This document shows, piece after piece, positions 8,095-17,218 of a stretch of 64,000 nucleotides of DNA; position 1 is the stretch's first letter; the number at the start of each line of letters is the position of its first letter. Source of the DNA: JBMOUD01 sp049319665 (GTDB lineage: Bacteria; Pseudomonadota; Gammaproteobacteria; Enterobacterales; Enterobacteriaceae); assembly GCF_049319665.1 (NCBI RefSeq), contig NZ_JBMOUD010000017.1:1-64000 (forward strand), read 5' to 3'. The translations under genes and the position numbers were made by a program. The notes beneath the pieces are model-generated. The model did no database searches, was not told the DNA's origin, and saw nothing but the letters and a program-made list of their open reading frames with translations.

Positions 8095-9321
8095 ATGAGT
8101 GATATCCCCGGTGTGAAAAATAACCTATTCATACTGCCAGAGTCAGCAGATGTGCTTCTTAGTGATGAGCAAGCGCTAGCAGCGGCGAAAGCCGTTGCCG
8201 ACTTAGCGATTACCGATGCGGCCAAGCGTGACCGTGAACGTATTTATCCTGTGGAAGCCTTGTCATTGTTTAGCCGCAGTGGGCTGGGCAGTATCTCGAT
8301 ACCGCGAGAATTTGGTGGCGGTGGATTGTCATATCAAACGCTGGCTGAAGTTTTTCGTTTAATCAGCGCTGCCGATCCTGCTTTGGGGCAAATTCCACAA
8401 AACCACTTCGGTATTCTGCAATTTGTACGCGATGTGGGAACCCTTGCCCAACAACAATCGATCTTTAAAGCTGTGGTTGCAGGCCAACGTCTGGGCAACG
8501 GCGGGCCGGAAAAAAACACCCGCCATACTCGCGATATCAACGCTCGTCTGACGCGTCAGGCAGGTGGCTTACGCCTGACGGGGGAGAAGTTTTATTCCAC
8601 CGGTGCACTCTTTGCTCACATTGTCGTCACGAATGCCTTAGACGATCGCGACCACGCGGTGATGGCCTTTATCCCGCGACCTGCACAGGGGCTGGAGATT
8701 GTTGACGATTGGTCGGGCATCGGCCAGCGTACTACCGCCAGCGGCACGGTGCGCCTGCACGAGGTAGCCGTGGATGAACACTGGGTTATCCCACATCCTA
8801 GCCAGGATAAACCTTCGCTACGTGGCGCAGTGTCGCAATTAATTCAGGCGGCAATTGATGCCGGTATTGCTCGCGGCGCTTTTGATGAGGCTTGTGAATT
8901 TATCCGCAGCCGTTCTCGCCCTTGGGTGGATGCGGGTGTCGATCGCAACGCGGATGATCCGCACTTACAGGCGGATCTTGGCCGGATTTATATCGAGCTA
9001 ACCGCCGCCGAGACGTTATTACGCCGTGCTGCACAAACGCTGGATACGATTGACCAGAGCCAATTGACCGCCGATATCGCCGCGCAGGCGTCGATTGCGG
9101 TGGCAGAAGCCAAGGTGTTGACCACCGAGATCGCGCTGAAAGCCAGTGAAAAGCTACTCGAGTGGGGCGGCAGCCGGGCCACGCTTAGCGAGCACGGGCT
9201 GGATCGCCACTGGCGCAATGCGCGTACCCACACGCTGCATGATCCGGTGCGCTGGAAATATCACGCTATTGGCAACTACTACCTAAACCATATCTTTCCG
9301 GCGCGTCACGCCTGGATTTAA
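8095..9321 (+). CDS. SfnB-family sulfur acquisition flavoprotein (copy 1)
   Basis: A 408-residue acyl-CoA dehydrogenase-fold protein of the SfnB type. It shows the family pattern IPREFGGGGLSYQTLAEV, ADPALGQIPQNHF, the flavin region DWSGIGQRTTASGTV, and the conserved C-terminal block LDRHWRNARTHTLHDPVRWK. SfnB proteins are flavin-dependent oxidoreductases tied to use of organic sulfur under sulfate limitation; the exact reaction is not settled. AAGG precedes the ATG. It heads a co-directional run of sfnB - sfnB - FMN monooxygenase - MetQNI-like importer, so it probably works on a sulfur compound brought in by that importer. Confidence 0.88.
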   Translation: MSDIPGVKNNLFILPESADVLLSDEQALAAAKAVADLAITDAAKRDRERIYPVEALSLFSRSGLGSISIPREFGGGGLSYQTLAEVFRLISAADPALGQIPQNHFGILQFVRDVGTLAQQQSIFKAVVAGQRLGNGGPEKNTRHTRDINARLTRQAGGLRLTGEKFYSTGALFAHIVVTNALDDRDHAVMAFIPRPAQGLEIVDDWSGIGQRTTASGTVRLHEVAVDEHWVIPHPSQDKPSLRGAVSQLIQAAIDAGIARGAFDEACEFIRSRSRPWVDAGVDRNADDPHLQADLGRIYIELTAAETLLRRAAQTLDTIDQSQLTADIAAQASIAVAEAKVLTTEIALKASEKLLEWGGSRATLSEHGLDRHWRNARTHTLHDPVRWKYHAIGNYYLNHIFPARHAWI

Positions 9322-9331
9322 GGAGCTGAAG

Positions 9332-10540
9332 ATGACGACTCGCCGGGTTGATCCCAAATATCCTGCCAGACGTATTACCTCGGCAGAACAGGCGCTCAAT
9401 GTTGCCAAAGAACTGGCCGACATATTCCGTGTTGATGCAGCTGAACGTGACCGCCAGCGTAAGCTTCCCCATGAGCAGTTGCAGGCGCTGTTTGCCAGCG
9501 GATTAGGGGCGATTACCGTACCTACTGCTTTCGGCGGGGCGGCGGTATCCACTGCCGTATTAGCGCAGGTTATCGCCATTCTTAGCCAGGCCGATGCGGC
9601 GATCGGACAGATCCCGCAAAACCATTTTTATGCGTTGGAAGTGCTGCGTATTAACGGCAGTGAGCAGCAGCAACGGCAGTTTTATCAGGAAGTACTGGAT
9701 GGCGTACATCTGGGGAATGCGCTGGCAGAGTTCAGCTCGGCGGCGGCGCATCATCGTAACACCTCGGTACAAAAGCAGGGCGCGGGCTATCTATTGCAAG
9801 GACGCAAATTCTACGCCACCGGCGCACTCTTTGCCGACCGCATTCCCACCGCGGCGTTGGGGGATGATGGCAAAGAGCAGTTAGTGTTTGTACCTCGCCA
9901 TCAGGCCGGTGTCACGGTGATTGACGACTGGTCCGGCTTTGGCCAGCGCACGACCGGCAGCGGCAGCGTGGTATTTGATGCGGTTGCTGTCGATCCGCAG
10001 GAGATCGTCCCGTTCCAAAGTGCGTTTGAGCGTCCTACCACCGTTGGTCCCTTTGCACAGATTATGCACGCCGCTGTCGATCAGGGTATTGCGCGAGCAG
10101 CCTTTAACGACATGTTGGAATTTATTAAAACCCGTTCACGCCCGTGGCCAGATTCAGGTATTGAACAGGCCAGCGATGATCCGCTGACGCTTGACCGTAT
10201 TGGTCGGCTGGCAGCACGTTTGCAGGCGGGGGATGCGCTGTTGCAACAAGCCGGAGAAACGGTGGATGCGGCCCAACGTGACCCGCAGGCAGATTCGGTT
10301 GCGGAGGCATCAATACAAGTGGCTGGCGTTCGCGCCTGGACCACTGAGATATCGCTGGAAGCGGGCAATCTACTGTTTGAACTCTCCGGTACGCGTTCAG
10401 CATTGCAAGAACACAATCTGGATCGTCACTGGCGCAATGCGCGCACGCATACCTTGCACGACCCGGTGCGCTGGAAATACCCGGTTATCGGCAACTATGT
10501 ATTGAACGGCGTATTGCCACCGCGCAGGGGAACCCTATGA
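9332..10540 (+). CDS. SfnB-family sulfur acquisition flavoprotein (copy 2)
   Basis: A 402-residue paralogue of the preceding gene, starting 10 bp after it, with AGGAGC before the ATG. It keeps IGQIPQNHFYALEVLR, DDWSGFGQRTTGSGSV and LDRHWRNARTHTLHDPVRWK. The two copies are clearly diverged along their length, so this is an old duplication and they may prefer different substrates or form a hetero-oligomer. Its last codons overlap the start of the FMN monooxygenase by 4 bp (ATGA), indicating translational coupling. Confidence 0.88.
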   Translation: MTTRRVDPKYPARRITSAEQALNVAKELADIFRVDAAERDRQRKLPHEQLQALFASGLGAITVPTAFGGAAVSTAVLAQVIAILSQADAAIGQIPQNHFYALEVLRINGSEQQQRQFYQEVLDGVHLGNALAEFSSAAAHHRNTSVQKQGAGYLLQGRKFYATGALFADRIPTAALGDDGKEQLVFVPRHQAGVTVIDDWSGFGQRTTGSGSVVFDAVAVDPQEIVPFQSAFERPTTVGPFAQIMHAAVDQGIARAAFNDMLEFIKTRSRPWPDSGIEQASDDPLTLDRIGRLAARLQAGDALLQQAGETVDAAQRDPQADSVAEASIQVAGVRAWTTEISLEAGNLLFELSGTRSALQEHNLDRHWRNARTHTLHDPVRWKYPVIGNYVLNGVLPPRRGTL

Positions 10541-11892
10541 GCCAGTCGGGTAAGCAGATCTTGCTCAATGCCTTCAATATGAACTGCGTGGGCCATATTC
10601 ATCACGGTATGTGGACACATCCACAGGATCGCTCGACAGAATTTACTTCTCTGCGTTATTGGACGAGTCTTGCCAAAACGCTGGAGCGCGGCTTATTCGA
10701 TGGGCTATTTATTGCCGACATTCTCGGCGTGTATGACGTCTACCAACAAGGGATCGGCTTAACGGCCAGCGAGTCAATTCAACTGCCGGTTAACGATCCG
10801 CTGATGCTGGTCTCCGCCATGGCAAGCGTAACCGAACATCTGGGGTTTGGCCTCACAGCCAACCTCAGCTATGAAGCGCCGTATCCGTTTGCTCGTCGCC
10901 TCTCGACGCTGGATCACCTGACTAACGGCCGCGTGGGTTGGAATATTGTCACCGGTTATCTTGATAGCGCGGCGCGAGCAATGGGGCAGGCGCAACAGTC
11001 CGGCCATGACCGCCGTTATGATCAGGCTGATGAATTTCTCGATGTCAGCTACAAACTGTGGGAAGGCAGTTGGCAAGACGATGCGCTGGTGGCCGACCGC
11101 CAGCGGCGTATTTATGCCGATGCGAGCAAGATTCACCAAATTCATCATCAGGGGGAGTTTTATCGGGTGGAAGGCTATCACCTCTCTTCTCCATCACCAC
11201 AGCGCACGCCGCTGCTGTTTCAGGCTGGAAGCTCCGATCGCGGTATTCGTTTCGCCGCGCGCCATGCTGAATGTACTTTTGTGAATGGCAGTACGCCGCA
11301 GGCCATGCGCGCTCAGGCAGACAAACTGCGTCAGGCGGTGGTAGACGCCGGGCGATTGGCGGATGACTTGAAAATCTTTATGGGCGTGTCGGTGATTGTG
11401 GCGCCAACGGAGCGGGAAGCGCAGGAGAAGCATCAAGAATATCTGCGCTACGCCAGCCCGGAAGCCGGTATCGCACACTTCTCCAGTTCAACCGGTATTG
11501 ATTTGGCGCGCTTTGAACTCGATGAGCCGATTCAGGCCGGTTCGACACAGGCGATTGAGTCGGTTACCCGCGCTTATAGCGGTTGGACACGTCGTCAACT
11601 TCTGGAACAGTACGCATTAGGCGGCCGTTATCCGCTGATTGTCGGTAATCCAACGCAAGTGGCGGAAAAACTACTGCAATGGGTGGATGAAGGCGGCATC
11701 GACGGCTTTAATCTGACGCGCATCGTTAATCCGCAAAGTTACATCGATTTTATTGATTTAGTAGTACCGGAATTACAACAACGCGGGCGCTATAAAACCG
11801 CTTATCAGCCGGGTTCGTTACGTAAAAAACTCTTTAATCACGACCGACTCAGCGCCCGCCATCCGGCAGCGCGCTGGCGTGTTGAAGCATGA
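10537..11892 (+). CDS. FMN-dependent monooxygenase, NtaA/SnaA/DszA type
   Basis: A 451-residue class C flavin monooxygenase of the luciferase-like superfamily. Typical features are the start ILLNAFNMNCVGHIHHGMW, HLGFGLTANLSYEAPYPFARR, the GRVGWNIVTGYLDSAARAMG flavin/substrate loop and LLFQAGSSDRG. Members oxidise small organosulfur or amine compounds with FMNH2 from a separate reductase. An NAD(P)H-FMN reductase gene sits at 25797 but is not in the operon. The context (SfnB pair upstream, MetQNI-like importer downstream) suggests desulfurisation of an imported sulfur compound; the substrate is unknown. Confidence 0.87.
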   Translation: MSQSGKQILLNAFNMNCVGHIHHGMWTHPQDRSTEFTSLRYWTSLAKTLERGLFDGLFIADILGVYDVYQQGIGLTASESIQLPVNDPLMLVSAMASVTEHLGFGLTANLSYEAPYPFARRLSTLDHLTNGRVGWNIVTGYLDSAARAMGQAQQSGHDRRYDQADEFLDVSYKLWEGSWQDDALVADRQRRIYADASKIHQIHHQGEFYRVEGYHLSSPSPQRTPLLFQAGSSDRGIRFAARHAECTFVNGSTPQAMRAQADKLRQAVVDAGRLADDLKIFMGVSVIVAPTEREAQEKHQEYLRYASPEAGIAHFSSSTGIDLARFELDEPIQAGSTQAIESVTRAYSGWTRRQLLEQYALGGRYPLIVGNPTQVAEKLLQWVDEGGIDGFNLTRIVNPQSYIDFIDLVVPELQQRGRYKTAYQPGSLRKKLFNHDRLSARHPAARWRVEA

Positions 11893-11929
11893 TCATAAAT
11901 TAAGATTGAATATCTTCTGAGGAGACGGG

Positions 11930-12739
11930 ATGTCACTAAACTTTGCTCTAAAATACACACTACTCTTAGGCCTGCTGACAATCAGCGCGGCGGCTACCTC
12001 GGCTGACTATTCCGGGCCGCTAAAAGTTGGCACCACCGCCGCCTTTGCGCCACCGCTGGAAACCGCCGTTGAAGAGGCGAAAAAGCAGGGGCTGGAGGTC
12101 AAACTGGTTGAGTTTAGTGACTGGATCGCGCCGAATGTCAGCGTCGAGAATGGCGATATCGATGTTAACTTATTCCAGCATCAGCCCTTCTTAGACAATG
12201 CCAATAAAGAGAGCGGATTCCATCTGGTGAAATACGCCCCGGCAACCATTAATAACGTCGGGCTGTACTCGAAAAAATATACTAGCTTCGCGCAGATCCC
12301 AGACGGCGGCACGGTGGCGATTGCTAACGATGCGATTAACGCCGGACGGGGTTTACTGCTATTGCAAAAAGCCGGGTTGATTAAGCTCAAGCCGGGCGTA
12401 GGTATCCATGCCACCGTCGATGATATTGTCGACAATCCTAAGCATTTAAAGATTATTGAAGTCGAAGCCGTTCAGCTTTCCCGATCCTTAGATGAAGTCG
12501 ATCTGGCACAGGGTTATCCGCACTACCTGAAACTGTCTGGCACTATCGATCCTGAAAAAGCGCTGCTCTTCGACGGGCTGGAAAACCCGGAATACGTCAT
12601 CCTGTTTGTTATTCGTGATGGTCATCAGGATGACCCGCGTTTACGCAAATTCGTGGATATTTACCAGCATTCACCGGTAGTTCGCGCCAGTCTGGATAAA
12701 TTCTACGGCAAGCTTTATCAACCGGGCTGGAGCCAATAA
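11930..12739 (+). CDS. MetQ/NlpA-family ABC substrate-binding protein
   Basis: A 269-residue periplasmic binding protein with the NlpA fold: LKVGTTAAFAPPLETAVEEA, VENGDIDVNLFQHQPFLD, VAIANDAINAGRGLLLLQKAG. The N-terminal signal peptide ends around TSADYSG and has no lipobox cysteine, so unlike classical MetQ it appears to be soluble. It is encoded with its own ATPase and permease and with SfnB and monooxygenase genes, so its ligand is probably a sulfur-containing compound other than, or in addition to, methionine. GAGGAGAC lies upstream of the ATG. Confidence 0.87.
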   Translation: MSLNFALKYTLLLGLLTISAAATSADYSGPLKVGTTAAFAPPLETAVEEAKKQGLEVKLVEFSDWIAPNVSVENGDIDVNLFQHQPFLDNANKESGFHLVKYAPATINNVGLYSKKYTSFAQIPDGGTVAIANDAINAGRGLLLLQKAGLIKLKPGVGIHATVDDIVDNPKHLKIIEVEAVQLSRSLDEVDLAQGYPHYLKLSGTIDPEKALLFDGLENPEYVILFVIRDGHQDDPRLRKFVDIYQHSPVVRASLDKFYGKLYQPGWSQ

Positions 12740-12741
12740 TT

Positions 12742-13842
12742 ATGGTCAGCCTGACCTATCCTGATGAGCTGGTGCGGGCCGAAGCGCAGCTAAACACGGC
12801 ACCAGGCCAGGTGCATGTGGCGATTGACGGTTTGTTCAAGCGTTATCCGGGTCAGGCAGCCGATGCGCTGTCTGATATCAATCTAGAGATTAAACGGGGT
12901 GAGATCTTTGGCATTATCGGCCGTAGTGGGGCGGGGAAATCCTCGCTTATCCGTTGTCTTAATCGACTAGAAGATCCCTCTGCCGGGAAAGTGCTGATCG
13001 ATGGCGTAGATATTGGCGCGCTATCGGCGAGCGAGCTGGTGAGCTGGCGGCGGCGCACCGGGATGATCTTCCAGCACTTCAATTTACTCTCCGCCAAAAC
13101 GGTCAGACAGAATATTGAATTACCGATGCAGGTCGCTGGAATTCCTAAAACACAGCGCCAGCGCAAGGCCGATCAGCTGTTAGCGCTGGTGGGTTTACAA
13201 GATCGACAGCATGCTTTTCCGGCGCAGCTTTCTGGCGGGCAAAAACAGCGGGTGGGGATTGCCCGCGCGTTAGTGCACGATCCTCAACTGTTGCTGTGTG
13301 ACGAAGCCACCTCGGCACTCGATCCAGAAACCACGCGATCTATTCTCGCCCTGCTGCGCGATATCAATCGCCAACGGGGGATCACTATTGTGCTGATCAC
13401 CCACGAAATGGATGTGATCCACGATCTTTGTCATCAAGTGGTGGTACTCGATGGCGGCAAGGTGATTGAACGTGGTCCGGTATGGCAGGTGTATGGCGAT
13501 CCGCAGCATGTTACAACCCGGCTGCTGCTCAATCCGCAGATAGACAATCTGCCAGAATTTATTAGCGAGCGCCTCAGTGCGCAGCCCAGCGCTTTGCATA
13601 GCCGACAACTCTGGTGCCTGCGTTATACCGGGCAGGGCGCACAACCAGATCTGGCGGCAATTAATACGGCGATCGGCGAGGGGGCAACGCTGATACAAAC
13701 CGCGCTGGAATGGGTGCAGGGTAAACAAATTGGCCAGATCCTGCTGCTAACGGCGGCGGAAACACCGGCATTAAGCGTAGAACATATTCCGTCATCGTTA
13801 GCGGATCGCGTGGAGGTGCTGGGCTATGTCGCTGCAAATTGA
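12742..13842 (+). CDS. MetN-like ABC importer ATPase with C-terminal NIL-like domain
   Basis: A 366-residue ATPase. Walker A is GRSGAGKSSLIR, the signature is LSGGQKQRVGIARAL and Walker B is LLLCDEATSALDPE. The last ~90 residues resemble the NIL ligand-sensing domain of MetN, so activity may be inhibited by the transported compound. The N terminus carries about 25 extra residues (MVSLTYPDELVRAEAQLNTA) before the usual start of the ATPase domain. It follows the binding protein by 2 bp and overlaps the permease by 17 bp, indicating one transcription unit. Confidence 0.9.
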   Translation: MVSLTYPDELVRAEAQLNTAPGQVHVAIDGLFKRYPGQAADALSDINLEIKRGEIFGIIGRSGAGKSSLIRCLNRLEDPSAGKVLIDGVDIGALSASELVSWRRRTGMIFQHFNLLSAKTVRQNIELPMQVAGIPKTQRQRKADQLLALVGLQDRQHAFPAQLSGGQKQRVGIARALVHDPQLLLCDEATSALDPETTRSILALLRDINRQRGITIVLITHEMDVIHDLCHQVVVLDGGKVIERGPVWQVYGDPQHVTTRLLLNPQIDNLPEFISERLSAQPSALHSRQLWCLRYTGQGAQPDLAAINTAIGEGATLIQTALEWVQGKQIGQILLLTAAETPALSVEHIPSSLADRVEVLGYVAAN

Positions 13843-14476
13843 ACGTTTATGGGATGGCTTGCTTGATACGCTATTAATGGTCGGCAGTTCGTCGCTGATT
13901 GCGCTGATCCTCGGCTTGCCGCTGGCGGTGATCCTGGTGGTGAGCGATCGCGGGAATATGTTTGCCAATCCGTTGCTCAACCGCGTATTGGGCTGGGTCG
14001 TCAACGTATTTCGCTCCATTCCATTTTTGATCCTGATGGTGGCGCTGTTACCCTTTACCCGGCTGATCGTCGGCACAACTTACGGCGTATGGGCAGCAAC
14101 AGTGCCATTAACGCTGGCCGCGATGCCATTTTTCGCCCGCATTGCCGAAGTCAGCCTGCGTGAAGTGGATAAAGGCTTGATTGAAGCCGCGCAGGCGATG
14201 GGATTCAACCGTTGGCACATTATCTGGCATGTGCTGTTGCCGGAAGCGCGTCCCGGCATTGTCAGCGGTTTTACCATCACTTTAGTCACTATGATCAACG
14301 CCTCGGCAATGGCCGGCGCTATCGGTGCCGGCGGCTTGGGCGACCTGGCTTATCGCTATGGTTACCAGCGTTTTGATACTCAGGTGATGCTGACGGTGAT
14401 CATTGTGTTGGTGGCGTTAGTGACGTTGCTGCAATTTTTTGGCGACCGACTTTCGCGCCGTCTTAATCATCGATAG
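13826..14476 (+). CDS. MetI-like ABC importer permease
   Basis: A 216-residue inner-membrane permease with five or so membrane segments and the family contact loop EAAQAMGFNRWHIIWHVLLPEA, which docks to the ATPase. Length matches MetI. It overlaps the 3' end of the ATPase gene by 17 bp. Together with the two preceding genes it forms a complete importer. It is the last gene of the sfnB unit; 170 bp separate it from the next importer's start. Confidence 0.9.
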   Translation: MSLQIERLWDGLLDTLLMVGSSSLIALILGLPLAVILVVSDRGNMFANPLLNRVLGWVVNVFRSIPFLILMVALLPFTRLIVGTTYGVWAATVPLTLAAMPFFARIAEVSLREVDKGLIEAAQAMGFNRWHIIWHVLLPEARPGIVSGFTITLVTMINASAMAGAIGAGGLGDLAYRYGYQRFDTQVMLTVIIVLVALVTLLQFFGDRLSRRLNHR

Positions 14477-14646
14477 TGCGAGGACGCACTGTATTTATCC
14501 CCAATTGGCGAATGAAATATCCCATGAAGCAGAAGGAGAAAGCTATTTAACAAAGTTGATTAACCCTTAGCAGAAATCGGCATGAGCGTTTTATAACCGT
14601 TATGCTACCTTGTCGATTCTTTGCACAATTTCAGGGTAATAATAAA

Positions 14647-15672
14647 ATGATGATAGCAACGAATAATATTAATAAAAAAACGTGGTTACAAAACAGTATT
14701 AAAGCGTCTCTGGTTATGATGGCCAGTATGGCGCTTTTTTTTTCGCTTCCTTCCCATGCCGAAAATAGTGATAACGCAATTCCTTCATTAAAAGGTAAAC
14801 GCATTGGTATCACCGTTGCGGGTACCGATCACTACTGGGATCTAAAAGCCTATCAAGGGCAGATTGATGAGGTAAAACGTCTTGGCGGTACGCCGATAGC
14901 CCTCGATGGTGGCCGCAAGGATGCACAGCAAATATCACAAATTCAGGTGCTTATCTCACAAAAACCTGATGCCATTATTGAGACATTAGGTACGGCCACG
15001 GTATTGGAACCTTGGCTGAAAAAAATCCGCGCCGCCGGTATCCCTTTATTCACCGTCGATACCGCCAGTCCGTCGAGCATTAACGTCACCACCTCCGATA
15101 ATTTTTATATCGGTGAGCAGTTAGCATTAAAAATGGTGAATGACTTACATGGTGAAGGGAATATTTTGGTATTTAATGGCTTTTATGGTGTGCCCGTTGT
15201 GGCAATGCGTTATGACCAATTAAAAGCGGTGCTGAAATGGTATCCAAAAATTAAAATCATTCAGCCAGAGCTGCGCGATGTTATTCCAAACACCGTGCAA
15301 GATGCTTATGCGCAAATTAGCCAGCTATTAAATAAATATCCGAAAGGTTCGGTACAAGCGATTTGGGCGGCCTGGGATGTGCCACAAATTGGCGCGACGC
15401 AAGCGGTTGATGCAGCCGGACGTACAGAGATTAAAACCTACGCGGTAGACGGCAGCCCGGACGTGGTGTCATTGGTGAAAGATCCCAAATCCAGCGCCGC
15501 TGCCGTCGTGGCGCAGCAGCCTTATCTGATTGGTCAAACTGCTGTGCAAAACGTGGCGCGCTATCTGGCGGGCGACCACTCATTGCCACCGGCTACCTAT
15601 GTGCCTGCGATTGTGGTCACTAAACAGAATGCCGGTGAAGTGCAAAAAGTTTTAGGTCAGGCTCATGAGTGA
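14647..15672 (+). CDS. Sugar-type ABC periplasmic binding protein (RbsB fold)
   Basis: A 341-residue protein with a signal peptide (NSIKASLVMMASMALFFSLP then SHA/E) and a type I periplasmic binding fold: LKGKRIGITVAGTDHYWDLK, QPKDAQQISQIQVLISQKPDA-like segment, LFTVDTASPSSINVTTSDNF. I chose ATG 14647 over 14602 because it gives a normal signal peptide and has AGGGT upstream. It starts a four-gene importer (binding protein, double ATPase, two permeases). The ligand is unknown. Its location between sfnB genes hints at a sulfur compound such as a sulfosugar or similar, but nothing in the sequence proves this. Confidence 0.82.
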   Translation: MMIATNNINKKTWLQNSIKASLVMMASMALFFSLPSHAENSDNAIPSLKGKRIGITVAGTDHYWDLKAYQGQIDEVKRLGGTPIALDGGRKDAQQISQIQVLISQKPDAIIETLGTATVLEPWLKKIRAAGIPLFTVDTASPSSINVTTSDNFYIGEQLALKMVNDLHGEGNILVFNGFYGVPVVAMRYDQLKAVLKWYPKIKIIQPELRDVIPNTVQDAYAQISQLLNKYPKGSVQAIWAAWDVPQIGATQAVDAAGRTEIKTYAVDGSPDVVSLVKDPKSSAAAVVAQQPYLIGQTAVQNVARYLAGDHSLPPATYVPAIVVTKQNAGEVQKVLGQAHE

Positions 15673-17218
15673 GAACGCGCCTCTGCTGGCGCTACATCAT
15701 ATCAGCAAGGCGTTTGATGGCGTGCCGGCATTGCGTGATGTCTCTCTGACGTTGGAGGCGGGTAACATTCATGGATTGATCGGCCACAACGGTGCGGGAA
15801 AATCGACGTTGATTAAGATCCTCGGTGGCCTGCTGGCCGCCGATGAAGGGCAAATTACGCTAGCCGGTCAGCCGCAGCGCATTGATTCGCCTCGGGCGGC
15901 GCAAGCGCGAGGCATCGAGATTGTCCATCAGGAACGCTTACTTGCACCGACCCTAACCGTGGCGGAAGCGCTGTTACTGGGGGAGGAACCCTCTTTCCCC
16001 GGTTTACCGCTGCTTAACCGACGCCGAATGCGCCAAATTGCCCAGCAATCCATCTTTGAATATTTTGGATTACGCCTCAATCCCGACAGCTTGGTCAGCG
16101 ACCTCAGTGTTGCTGAGCAGCAGGTGGTGCAGATCACCCGCGCGCTGCGACATTCACCTCGTATTTTAGTCTTTGATGAACCGACGGCAGCGCTGGCCCG
16201 CCATGAAGTTGCCTCGCTATTTCATGCGATTCGCAGCCTGCGTCAGCGCGGCTTAGCCATTCTGTATGTTTCCCACTACCTCGATGAAATTACCGACCTG
16301 TGTCAGCAGGTGACGGTACTGCGCGACGGCCGCGATGTGGCTCAGCACCGGATAAGTCAGGTCAGCACGCAGCAACTGATTACCGATATGCTGGGGGATG
16401 AGCAGAAATCGCTGGTCCAACGCCAATACCATCGCCGCGATGAAGTGATGCTGCGGGTAGAGAACCTCTCGGCGGCTGGGCGTTTTTCGGACGTGAGTTT
16501 TACCGCACAGCGCGGGGAAATCCTTGGGATAACGGGCTTACTTGGTTCAGGCGGCAAAGCCTTGGTACGTTCGCTATTTGGTCTGGAGAGTGGCGTAACG
16601 GGTAACATAACGTTATTAGAGCAGGCTTTTTTACCGCGTTCACCGCATGAAGCAGTAAATCGCGGTATTGCCTTTGTGCCTGAAGACCGGCGGGCAAACG
16701 GCATCGCCCCTGAACTGAGCGTGCGTGAAAATATCGCCGTCACCAGCCTGGCCTCGCTGGTCAAAAAACTGTTTATCGACCAGAGGCGTGAACGGGCACT
16801 GGTTGACGCGAATATTGCCGATTTGGGCATTCGGGCACCGGGAGCGGAAGCGCCACTGAGAGCACTTTCCGGCGGTAACCAGCAGAAAGTGGTGTTAGCA
16901 AAGTGGCTCAATACTCAGGCTACTGTCTATCTGCTCGATGAGCCGACGGTGGGCGTTGATATTGGCGCGAAGGCGGAAATCTATCAGGCTTTGCAACGCT
17001 TAACGGCACAGGGCGCGTTAGTGATTATCTTTTCTACCGATTTGCTGGAGCTGCAATCACTGTGTGACCGTATTCTGGTGATGGCGCGAGGCAATATCGT
17101 GAAGATTCTGCAAGGTGAACACACTGACCACCATGAAATTCTGGCTTGGGCAGCCGGTGCAGAGCGCAGCTCGACGCGGCCTGAAGCGGCGATACTCAAA
17201 CAAGGCGTAACATCATGA
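15665..17218 (+). CDS. Ribose-type ABC importer double ATPase
   Basis: A 517-residue protein with two fused nucleotide-binding domains. The first has an intact Walker A (GHNGAGKSTLIKIL), a degenerate signature (LSVAEQQVVQITRAL) and Walker B ILVFDEPTAAL. The second has a degenerate Walker A (GLLGSGGKALVRSLFG) but a good signature (LSGGNQQKVVLAKWL) and Walker B (VYLLDEPTVGVD). This asymmetry is normal for RbsA/MglA-like proteins. It overlaps the binding-protein gene by 8 bp and the next permease by 4 bp. Confidence 0.92.
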   Translation: MSENAPLLALHHISKAFDGVPALRDVSLTLEAGNIHGLIGHNGAGKSTLIKILGGLLAADEGQITLAGQPQRIDSPRAAQARGIEIVHQERLLAPTLTVAEALLLGEEPSFPGLPLLNRRRMRQIAQQSIFEYFGLRLNPDSLVSDLSVAEQQVVQITRALRHSPRILVFDEPTAALARHEVASLFHAIRSLRQRGLAILYVSHYLDEITDLCQQVTVLRDGRDVAQHRISQVSTQQLITDMLGDEQKSLVQRQYHRRDEVMLRVENLSAAGRFSDVSFTAQRGEILGITGLLGSGGKALVRSLFGLESGVTGNITLLEQAFLPRSPHEAVNRGIAFVPEDRRANGIAPELSVRENIAVTSLASLVKKLFIDQRRERALVDANIADLGIRAPGAEAPLRALSGGNQQKVVLAKWLNTQATVYLLDEPTVGVDIGAKAEIYQALQRLTAQGALVIIFSTDLLELQSLCDRILVMARGNIVKILQGEHTDHHEILAWAAGAERSSTRPEAAILKQGVTS

